NCBI GenBank assembly: GCA_002753305.1
Contig: PEAC01000011.1
Coordinates: 1-50,975, forward strand
DNA from: Nitrospirae bacterium MYbin6
GTDB taxonomy: Bacteria; Nitrospirota; Thermodesulfovibrionia; Thermodesulfovibrionales; Magnetobacteriaceae
DNA length: 50,975 nt
Direction of reading: 5' to 3'
The stretch's first letter is position 1. Every line of letters begins with the position of its first letter. The notes under the pieces are model-generated. The model saw only the letters and a list, made by a program, of their open reading frames with translations, was not told where the DNA came from and ran no database searches. Made by a program: the position numbers and the translations under genes. Below are positions 17,427 through 24,950 of this stretch, in pieces.

Positions 17427-19700
17427 ATGGGAAAAAGGTTTTTTTTATCGGTTTTACTGATAGTGTCAGCGGTATTCCTTGTGCAAAATATTGCAAATGC
17501 CACTATGTACAGATGGATAGACAAGGACGGGCGGACTCACCTGACTGACTTTCCGCCACCAACCGAGGAGGAACCGGAGCAGCCAGCCCCAAAGGAATCT
17601 GCTGCCCCAAAGAAAACCACCAAGCCGGAGGTAACCACTCCTGATGTTAAAATCAAACCTGACGCAATACCACAGACACCTCCACCTCCTGCCGCAGCGC
17701 CACAGACACCTCCACCGGTTGCTGCGGTTACGCCTGCACCGGTACAGCCCAAAGCCGCAGCCACGCCTGTGCCACCTAAGCAGGCGCCATTTGCACAAGG
17801 CAATATAAAATTCCACAAAGGCAAAGTGCCTGCAGACACCATTCCAAAAGACATTATGCTTCAAATTAAGCCCCAGATAGTGTTTCCTTTGATCATAGGC
17901 ATGTTGATTTTTGGGTTATTGACTACAATATTTCATCTGTATTACCTGTATAAGATTGCCGACAGATTGGGCGTCTCTTCACCATGGATGGCATGGATAC
18001 CGATTCTCAATTTTTATACCATGGTTCAGGCTGCCGGTAAACCAATATGGTGGTTGATAGTTATAATTTTAGTGCCAATAGCCAACATCGTTATGCTGGT
18101 ACTGCTGTGGGCAGCTATATGTGAGAGACTTGGGGTAAATAAAAAGTACGCACTATTGACACTGGCGCCACTGGTAGTACCGATTCTCGCGGGAATTCTT
18201 GCAGCCATTACACTGTTAGTTTTTGGTACGGGCAGTAGTGTTATTGTATTTGCCGCTTCGGGGATTCTTTTATTATTGTCATATCTCTGCGGCATAGCAC
18301 AACCGTTCATTTGTTACCGGGCTGCGAAGAAAGTGCGAAGGCAGGATTCGACGCCATATGAACCCTCATCTTCTTCTTATGACTACGAACAGGATACTGT
18401 GCCATTAAATCAACCGCACTATGATGGGAATGCCGGGCTTGGTGGAGCCGCCGGAGTTGTAGCAGGTGCCGCCGGGGCAGCGCTGTTTGATGGAAAAGAC
18501 ACACATGAGTACGAATATAAACATGCTGATGACGAGGAAACCGTTACGATACACAGAACGGATGAGGAGGAGTTTACCATAGACGAGTCCTCAGAGGACC
18601 CCTCCGGCGACACATTTATTGAAGATCAGGGAGAAGCCGGCTCCGAGGCCCTTACGATAGGGACAGCCGATTCTGACGCCATTACATTAGGTGAAGAAGG
18701 AGAAGCCGACTCAGAAGCGCTTACAATAGGTGATGCCGATTCCGAGGCATTTACGATAGATGCGGACATCTCAGATTCTGACATACCTGACGTAGCCAGG
18801 CACTTAGACTCCTCATCGGAGGACTCCACAATCATTGCCCCTGGGAAAAAGGAAAAGGTTCAGGAAAGTGATTTCAAAATTGATGACCTTGGCCTGGACG
18901 AAGAACCTGCGATTCAATTGGAAGATTCATTGCAGCCGGACGGGCAAATCCAGCAGGAAGAGGAATATGCCATCACTTTAGATACCCAAACTGAGACTCA
19001 CACCGATAGTGAATATATCCTTGATGTTGAGACACAGCCGGAGAAGGAGATTCAGCCGGATCTGTCGGCCTCAGGTGGGTTTGAAATTCAGATTGAGCCT
19101 GAGAGGGTCGACTCAGAGCCGCTTTCTTCGGAATTTGACCTTAGCCTTGACAGCGACGGTGCAGACACAGGCGAGTTGGATAATCATGAGGCCACCGCCA
19201 CAGCCGTCGAGCCGGAGTATGACCTGTCATCAGAGCTTTCTTTGGACATAGAAGACATAAGCGCCGCGGAGGACGCCCGTGAGGATATTAAAATTGACCT
19301 TGCACAGCTTGGCCCATTAGCCGCACAGATCGATTCAGAGATAGCGAGTGGGGCTGTCGAGCCGGAGTATGACCTGTCATCAGAGCTTTCTTTGGAGATG
19401 GACGGCATAGATACTCCGGAGGATATTAAAATCGACCTCGCGCAGCTTGGCCAATTAGCCGAGCAGGCCGATTCCGAGATAGCGCGTGAGACAGCTGACA
19501 CTGCTGCCGAGCCGGAGTATGACCTATCGTCAGAGCTTTCTTTGGAGGACACCGCGTCCTTAAAAGAGAGGATTAAACAAGTGGCGGAAGCCGAACCTGA
19601 GAAGGAGGCAAAGAAAGAAGAGATTGTGTTGGACGGTCTGAAGCTGGAACTTGATGAAACAGGTGAGCCAGTTAACCCAAAAGAGCCGGAGAAACCATGA
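17427..19700 (+). CDS. DUF4124-like exported membrane protein with acidic 50-residue repeats
   Basis: From the ATG at 17427 (AAGGGAGG just upstream, then a signal peptide) this is a 757-residue protein. Its parts are the signal peptide (1-24), a DUF4124-like segment (MYRWIDKDGRTHLTDFPPP), a Pro/Ala-rich linker, a multi-helix membrane region of the DUF5684 type (about 150-300; WMAWIPILNFYTMVQAAGKP) and a long acidic C-terminal half. That half has ADSEALTIG-like short repeats and 2.3 copies of a 50-residue unit starting EPEYDLSSELSLE. The repeat starts at 19206, 19356 and 19506, exactly 150 bases apart, with 41 bases identical between the first two. The acidic repeats recall FimV-like scaffold tails, but the function is unknown. 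Its stop overlaps the nitroreductase start. Confidence 0.82.
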   Translation: MGKRFFLSVLLIVSAVFLVQNIANATMYRWIDKDGRTHLTDFPPPTEEEPEQPAPKESAAPKKTTKPEVTTPDVKIKPDAIPQTPPPPAAAPQTPPPVAAVTPAPVQPKAAATPVPPKQAPFAQGNIKFHKGKVPADTIPKDIMLQIKPQIVFPLIIGMLIFGLLTTIFHLYYLYKIADRLGVSSPWMAWIPILNFYTMVQAAGKPIWWLIVIILVPIANIVMLVLLWAAICERLGVNKKYALLTLAPLVVPILAGILAAITLLVFGTGSSVIVFAASGILLLLSYLCGIAQPFICYRAAKKVRRQDSTPYEPSSSSYDYEQDTVPLNQPHYDGNAGLGGAAGVVAGAAGAALFDGKDTHEYEYKHADDEETVTIHRTDEEEFTIDESSEDPSGDTFIEDQGEAGSEALTIGTADSDAITLGEEGEADSEALTIGDADSEAFTIDADISDSDIPDVARHLDSSSEDSTIIAPGKKEKVQESDFKIDDLGLDEEPAIQLEDSLQPDGQIQQEEEYAITLDTQTETHTDSEYILDVETQPEKEIQPDLSASGGFEIQIEPERVDSEPLSSEFDLSLDSDGADTGELDNHEATATAVEPEYDLSSELSLDIEDISAAEDAREDIKIDLAQLGPLAAQIDSEIASGAVEPEYDLSSELSLEMDGIDTPEDIKIDLAQLGQLAEQADSEIARETADTAAEPEYDLSSELSLEDTASLKERIKQVAEAEPEKEAKKEEIVLDGLKLELDETGEPVNPKEPEKP
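19206..19546 (+). repeat. In-frame 150-base repeat (2.3 copies) inside the DUF4124-like gene
   Basis: A 41-base core is identical at 19206-19246 and 19356-19396, and recurs with three changes at 19506-19546. The cores are exactly 150 bases apart, so each unit codes for 50 residues. The sequence between cores is also related (both contain DIKIDLAQLG). This is recent in-frame tandem duplication. Confidence 0.9.
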
Positions 19701-20308
19701 AAGAAGAACTATTAAAGGCATTTATGTTTCGCCACGCATGCAAGCTCTTTGACGAGGCGAAAAAGATACCGGACGATGACCTCAGGTTTATTCTTGAGGC
19801 AGGGCGGTTAAGCCCGTCGTCTTTTGGCCTGGAGCCATGGAAATTTATAGTAGTACGCCAGGCAGAGTTGAAAGAAAGGCTGAGAGAGGCATGTTTTGGC
19901 CAGGCGCAACTCACAACGTGCAGCGACGCGGTGGCAATCGCCGCGGCAATAGAGAGGCTTCATCCAGGGTCGGAGTATGTGGAGGAGCGATTTGCCCACT
20001 ATGCCGAGCACCAGGATGTGCTTCTGTGGCTAAGAAAGTTTTATTCTGAGTACTATGCGACAATTGACGTGCGCCTCTGGAGCATAACACAGTGCCACAT
20101 AGCGGCGGCAAACATGATGTCGGCCGCAGCGGCCGTTGGCATAGATTCGTGTCCGATAGGCGGGTTTTCCCCGCCAAAGGCAAGGGAGGTACTTGGGCTT
20201 GACGGGGTAAAATATGACGTCGCGCTAATTGTTCCCTTTGGTTACAGGGTGAATCCGCAGCCGCAGAAATATCGGCAGGCCTTTGGCGAAGTTGTAGAGT
20301 TCAGATAG
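19697..20308 (+). CDS. Nitroreductase-family NAD(P)H-dependent flavin oxidoreductase
   Basis: The 203-residue protein has the nitroreductase fold motifs: FRHACKLFDE near the start with the FMN-phosphate Arg/His, the LSPSSFGLEPWKFIVV block, the central helices, and a late PIGGFSPPKAREVLGL segment before the VALIVPFGYR strand. It resembles the NfsB group, which reduces quinones, nitro compounds or flavins with NAD(P)H. The physiological substrate is unknown. Its ATG overlaps the stop of the preceding gene by four bases, so they are co-translated. Confidence 0.88.
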   Translation: MKEELLKAFMFRHACKLFDEAKKIPDDDLRFILEAGRLSPSSFGLEPWKFIVVRQAELKERLREACFGQAQLTTCSDAVAIAAAIERLHPGSEYVEERFAHYAEHQDVLLWLRKFYSEYYATIDVRLWSITQCHIAAANMMSAAAAVGIDSCPIGGFSPPKAREVLGLDGVKYDVALIVPFGYRVNPQPQKYRQAFGEVVEFR

Positions 20309-20323
20309 AAACAGTGGAGGCGC

Positions 20324-21757
20324 GTGTTTAAACCCTTAAGGCTGCGACAGAAGATTGCCTTGCTGGTTAGTGCGCTTGAGGCCATATTAATAGCTGTATT
20401 TGCCGTGAGTAGTGTAATTATTGAGACAGACAAGACGTATGAGGCCATGTCATCGCACGGGAAATGGGTCGCCAAGATTCTCGCCTCAAAAATGATAGCC
20501 GATATGGCCAGACCTGCCTTGCCCCAGCCCTTAGCAGACATCCAATCCGGTGAGCTATCTAACCTCATAGACATGGTAATAGCCCTTGACTCGCGCGTCG
20601 CATGTATAGCAGTATCAGGGAAAGATGGCAGGCTGCTTGCCGGTGCCTTGAACAAGCGCTGGATAGATTATGATGAAAAAAATAAGGCTCAGAGCCTCGA
20701 CAAGATCCTGAAATCCAATACCCTATACAAAGGGTTTAAGACCATCACCGTAGAGATAAATGAAAAGGACACTCAGTATGCAACACTAAAAATCATCTTC
20801 AGCCTGTCTCGGTTAAGAGAGCAGCTGCGCAATATTGTGCTGATGTGGTCGGCAGCAGGGATATTGTTTATAGGAATCAGCACCTTGGGGGCCGTTATGA
20901 TTGCCAGGCGCATGACCGTTGGCATAGGGATTGTGTCCACGGCAATGGCCAAAGTCAAGGGAGGAGATTTGACGGCAAGGGCCGATTTCGGCGCTGTCGA
21001 CGAGGTGGGGGCAATGGCCGGCATATTTAACGATATGGTAGAGGGACTACGGGAGCGTGAGTTTATAAAGGATACCTTTTCGCGCTACGTATCACGCCAG
21101 GTGGCCGATAAGATATTAAGCGATAAGGACTTCAAAAACCTCAAGGGCGACAGGCGCAGAGTAACCGTCTTATTTTCCGACATGCGCGGCTTTACCGGAC
21201 TATCCGAGGTGTTGCCCCCTGACGTTATCCTCAACATGCTAAACGAATACTTTTCTGTTATGGTCGATGTGGTGTTCAAATATGGAGGGATGCTGGATAA
21301 GTTCATAGGGGATGCCGCGATGGCGGTTTTTAACGCGCCCATTGACCTGCAATGCCACGAGATGAGGGCCATAGCCGCAGCCCTGGAGATTCAGGACAAG
21401 ATGGCACAGATAAACCGCAGGCGCGTGTTAGAGAAAAATATAGAAATTGACATAGGTATCGGCATAAACACGGGGGAGGCCGTGGCCGGGCATGTAGGCT
21501 CCTTAGAGCGCCTTGAGTACACGGTCATTGGCCCGGGCGTCAATCTTGCCCAGAGAATAGAGTCTCAAACAAAAAAGGGGCAAATCCTCATCAGCGCCAA
21601 CACGTATGACGCTGCTAAGTTCTACGTAGATGTCATAATGCTGCAACCGGTGCAACTAAAGGGAATCATGCAGCCCGTGCAGCTCTATGCCGTAGTGGGG
21701 TTAAAGGAATCGGCCCATAAGTTAAATATGCTGGAGGAAGTGAATGAAAAAAGCTAA
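20324..21757 (+). CDS. Membrane class III adenylate/guanylate cyclase with HAMP domain
   Basis: The 477-residue protein begins at a GTG behind GTGGAGG. It has a membrane helix (about 10-30), an extracytoplasmic sensor region (about 31-170), a second helix (about 175-195), HAMP (about 197-250) and a class III cyclase domain (about 275-450). The catalytic residues are in place: the metal Asp of LFSDMRGFTG, the Lys and second metal Asp of LDKFIGDAAMAVF, and the transition-state Asn and Arg of GVNLAQRIES. The substrate-choosing position is Thr (EYTVIG), as in class IIIb adenylate cyclases, so cAMP is the likely product. A Crp-type regulator at 11388 could read it. The next gene overlaps its end by 14 bases. 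Confidence 0.9.
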   Translation: MFKPLRLRQKIALLVSALEAILIAVFAVSSVIIETDKTYEAMSSHGKWVAKILASKMIADMARPALPQPLADIQSGELSNLIDMVIALDSRVACIAVSGKDGRLLAGALNKRWIDYDEKNKAQSLDKILKSNTLYKGFKTITVEINEKDTQYATLKIIFSLSRLREQLRNIVLMWSAAGILFIGISTLGAVMIARRMTVGIGIVSTAMAKVKGGDLTARADFGAVDEVGAMAGIFNDMVEGLREREFIKDTFSRYVSRQVADKILSDKDFKNLKGDRRRVTVLFSDMRGFTGLSEVLPPDVILNMLNEYFSVMVDVVFKYGGMLDKFIGDAAMAVFNAPIDLQCHEMRAIAAALEIQDKMAQINRRRVLEKNIEIDIGIGINTGEAVAGHVGSLERLEYTVIGPGVNLAQRIESQTKKGQILISANTYDAAKFYVDVIMLQPVQLKGIMQPVQLYAVVGLKESAHKLNMLEEVNEKS

Positions 21758-22535
21758 TTTGGCCTTAGTGTCAGGCATATTAATGTTAATAACCGCATGT
21801 TCGCAGGAAAGGGGCAGCGAAGAGCACATTACCATAACGGTTGAAAAACCCGGCCAGACGCCATCCGTATCGACAACAGCCGCACCTGAGGCCACCCACC
21901 AGCCAAAGGCATCAACAAGGCCTCATTACAAGTTTAAAGACCAGGATGCGCAGCCAACAACAACCGCTGAGACACCAGCGCCAGCGGCTGCTGCTGTGGC
22001 GCCGTCCCCAAAGCCGGAAGCCGAGCCGACGCCAAAACCGACAGCTGCACCATCCCCAAAACCGTCCCCAAAGCCATCCCCTTCGGCTGCCCCCAAGCCG
22101 ACACCCTCGCCACTGGATAAAACTCAGGCAGCGCCGTCTCACGATGGCCAGGAAAGCGCCGCACCGCGCAATAATACGGATACGCGTTTTATAAACGTGG
22201 CCGGCCGTTTAAACAAAGACATCTACGGCGAAACAGAGATAAACTCCTACTGGCAGACAATAAAGGGAAAGACCGTCACATGGATGGGCATAGTACGAAA
22301 GATAAAACAAGACGGCAGCGACCTCTCAATCATGGTATATAACCCGCGTGTGAACTCCGACATGTTTAATATCGTACTAAAGGGGAATTTTACCGAAAAG
22401 GACATCGCGGCCCTTGCTGAGGGGCAACCGGTCAGATTCACAGGCAAGATAGAGAACTTCAGGCCCGGCACAAACAATAGAAGCGCCATTGTGGTATTAA
22501 CCGAAACCAGCCTTTTTGAGATGAAAAGACGATAA
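21744..22535 (+). CDS. Proline-rich lipoprotein with C-terminal OB-fold-like domain
   Basis: This 263-residue protein has a lipoprotein signal with lipobox LITAC, lipidated at Cys19. A long low-complexity Pro/Ala/Lys spacer follows (about 30-135), then a globular C-terminal domain (about 145-262). This domain contains the WMGIVRKI and GQPVRFTGKIENF strands of a tRNA_anti-like OB fold. Such domains are common in exported proteins of unknown role. The spacer probably carries the domain across the periplasm. The ATG lies behind GGAGG and overlaps the cyclase gene, so it may be a partner of the cyclase sensor region; that is inference. Confidence 0.78.
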   Translation: MKKANLALVSGILMLITACSQERGSEEHITITVEKPGQTPSVSTTAAPEATHQPKASTRPHYKFKDQDAQPTTTAETPAPAAAAVAPSPKPEAEPTPKPTAAPSPKPSPKPSPSAAPKPTPSPLDKTQAAPSHDGQESAAPRNNTDTRFINVAGRLNKDIYGETEINSYWQTIKGKTVTWMGIVRKIKQDGSDLSIMVYNPRVNSDMFNIVLKGNFTEKDIAALAEGQPVRFTGKIENFRPGTNNRSAIVVLTETSLFEMKRR

Positions 22536-22569
22536 GCTGATAATCAGGTGTTAAATAAATGGCAAGGCG

Positions 22570-22743
22570 CTAATGTGCGTTAAAAAGCACATATCCAGCC
22601 ATATTCAGGATGCCTTTCCATATCCTCACAAAATCGCCTGCGCCGCTTATGTATGTCGCGCCGTGAAAATATATTTGCAGTACCACCAGCAACGCTATGG
22701 CAATGAAGATGATGTTTTTTTCTGTTTTACCGATGGTGCTCAT
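22570..22743 (-). CDS. 57-residue small membrane protein
   Basis: The frame starts at ATG 22743, two bases after the stop of the glycosyltransferase-like gene, and stops at 22570. The product MSTIGKTEKN is followed by a clear hydrophobic helix (about 11-26) and a short soluble end (GDFVRIWKGILNMAGYVLF). GGAG is present inside the end of the upstream gene at a usable distance. The helix, the spacing and the coupling make it a likely real gene. Its function is unknown, and it may assist the upstream membrane protein. Confidence 0.6.
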   Translation of the reverse strand: MSTIGKTEKNIIFIAIALLVVLQIYFHGATYISGAGDFVRIWKGILNMAGYVLFNAH

Positions 22744-22745
22744 CG

Positions 22746-24911
22746 CTATGGCTCCTTTGTGTTCTTATAAACCGCCACCGGCCCCTCCGGCGTAGCCACC
22801 TCGAAGGCCTTTTGCTGCTCATACCCCGCCAGCGGATTAATAAAGCTATAGGCAACAGGCCAGTTTGTATGGCGCGCATAACCATCCTCAAAGCCGAGAG
22901 CTACGCTATGTACCGCGCTTTGAAGCGCCCCGGTTAGCTGCATATATATAAGCCCACTGGCAAAATACGGTATGGCTACGATTGGTATGCCCGGCTCAAG
23001 CCGCGGCAGTATCCACTCGGCAATCGCAACGGAGGCCGGGTATGCCTTCTTATAATATGACGCAAGGAGATTTTTCTTATTTTCTGGTGTGAAGAAATCC
23101 CTTCTTATGAATAATGCCGTGCGGTATGTCTGGTTGATTAACATATAGTCCGGGGTTGAGGCAATTTCCTCGAATGGGATTTTCCTTTTAATATAAATAG
23201 TTTTTTCGTTGGGGCTGAAGTGGTAGATAAAGGCATCCGGTGTGGCCTGAGGGTCTTCCATCAGATTCCACACCCTGTTCTGGAGGTTAGTTCCATACAC
23301 GGGAGACAGCCACAGAACGGCCCGATACATGGCCACATAGCAGTTAAGGCCGTGCATGTTGTCATTCGTAAGGTAATCAAGCGCGTCCCACGCAGTAGAT
23401 AAAGACGGCAAATCCCATCGTGCCTTCGACAGATACTCGTATGGGGTGCGGGTATCCCCTTTAATATAGTCAGCCGCTGCCTCCTCTACATCGAAAATCG
23501 GACAGGCCGACCTCGACAGGGCAACTATTGCAAGGAGGGAAAGCCCCACCGCCCCCGCCTTCAGCACTGAAAGTCTGAAGGTATCCCCCTCAAAAACGGC
23601 CAACACCTTGCCAAAGGCTAAAAACCCCAGCGCCGCCACAAACATCGAATACCGGGGGACGAGATTAAAATTATCATAGGGGGCTATAAACAACACCACC
23701 AGGCCTGTCACACCCTGAAGCCAAAAATAAGTAACACTCCACTGGCCGTCCTTAAACGACCTCAACAGGCAGTATATCCATGAGGGAAGCCCCGCGCCCC
23801 AATATAATATCCCATATCCGCCGTGCAGCGTCCCAAGCCCTATGTCATCGGCGAACAAATGCCTGGCCTTTAGTGCCGCCTCCCGAAAAAAACCAACACT
23901 TCCCATAGGAATCTCCGCGTAAATCCCCAGGTGTTTACTGAATAAGTCAACCGGATAGACAGGGCTGCCAAATACGATAAAATTACGCACGTACCAGTAC
24001 GCGGAAAACACTGTGATTAATAAAAGGTAAACTGAGACATTCCGAACACTCAGCCCCACACCCTTTGGACGCAGTACAATGAACACCTGAAGCCCCAAGG
24101 CAAGTATCAGCATGTTATATTTCATGCCCGACATAAGGCCAATCGCCACACCGGCAAGGCAGAGATGCCGGATATCCCCATCGCGCGCATACTTAAGCGC
24201 TGCAAAAAGAGCGGCCAGATAACACGCATTTGTAATTAAGTCAATATAATTGCACCCCGACTGTGCCAGCACCACGGGGACAAATAAAAACAACACGGAA
24301 GAGAAAAACGCGGTCCTTCGCTCTAACTCAAGTACCCGTCCCAATGCGTAGATAACGGCAACGGCATATAGGGCAGCGAAAAATTGCACTATATCCACCC
24401 ACCTCTGGCTGTGCTGAAAGATTGCCGCCCACATGAACAACAGCTCTGCATTAAAGGGGTAGCTCTCCGTGGTGCTCTCGCCTATTCTCAGGAGCACTAG
24501 CTTGTGTTGCACAATGCTCTCATATATCGTAGGCAGGTGGTAGTGCAGGTCGTCTATCCCTCTTGGTGGCAGAAGATACCCCGCCGCCGCCATCCATATG
24601 GAGACCATCAGGGCCAGCACTATAAGCGCCGCGTTTTCCCAACACATGATTTCTCTGAGCGCGCCTATGGCATATTTTAAGTCTGGCCCTACCCGGCGCG
24701 CTATGTCTCTGTGCCTCAGCCATGTTAATATGATAACAATGGTGGAAATCAGGAGATTCAGGGCCAGTAAGTGGCCCGCATATAAAAGGCCGGCAACCCC
24801 CAGCGACAGCTCTGTCAAAACCACCTGGGCATAAAACAAGAGCGCCGTATATACGACAACCGCGCTGCCTGCCCCAATGCCCATACCCCGTAGGAACAGG
24901 TAGTGGGACAA
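22746..24911 (-). CDS. GT-C-fold integral membrane glycosyltransferase-like protein
   Basis: The 721-residue protein has about twelve hydrophobic helices in its first 460 residues, then a soluble domain (about 470-720). The first long loop contains GIDDLHYHLPTIYES, an acidic pair in the position of the catalytic Asp of GT39/GT83-type (PMT/ArnT) enzymes that use polyprenyl-phosphate sugars. It would act at the outer face of the inner membrane. The start is uncertain: TTG at 24911 gives the longest frame without a good ribosome site, and ATG at 24884 (GGGG upstream) is an alternative. It follows the FdhA-like gene by 39 bases, but a functional link to that complex is unlikely. Confidence 0.78.
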   Translation of the reverse strand: MSHYLFLRGMGIGAGSAVVVYTALLFYAQVVLTELSLGVAGLLYAGHLLALNLLISTIVIILTWLRHRDIARRVGPDLKYAIGALREIMCWENAALIVLALMVSIWMAAAGYLLPPRGIDDLHYHLPTIYESIVQHKLVLLRIGESTTESYPFNAELLFMWAAIFQHSQRWVDIVQFFAALYAVAVIYALGRVLELERRTAFFSSVLFLFVPVVLAQSGCNYIDLITNACYLAALFAALKYARDGDIRHLCLAGVAIGLMSGMKYNMLILALGLQVFIVLRPKGVGLSVRNVSVYLLLITVFSAYWYVRNFIVFGSPVYPVDLFSKHLGIYAEIPMGSVGFFREAALKARHLFADDIGLGTLHGGYGILYWGAGLPSWIYCLLRSFKDGQWSVTYFWLQGVTGLVVLFIAPYDNFNLVPRYSMFVAALGFLAFGKVLAVFEGDTFRLSVLKAGAVGLSLLAIVALSRSACPIFDVEEAAADYIKGDTRTPYEYLSKARWDLPSLSTAWDALDYLTNDNMHGLNCYVAMYRAVLWLSPVYGTNLQNRVWNLMEDPQATPDAFIYHFSPNEKTIYIKRKIPFEEIASTPDYMLINQTYRTALFIRRDFFTPENKKNLLASYYKKAYPASVAIAEWILPRLEPGIPIVAIPYFASGLIYMQLTGALQSAVHSVALGFEDGYARHTNWPVAYSFINPLAGYEQQKAFEVATPEGPVAVYKNTKEP

Positions 24912-24950
24912 AAGTATATAAAGGCTAAGCGGCGCGCCTGTTATCAGTGC

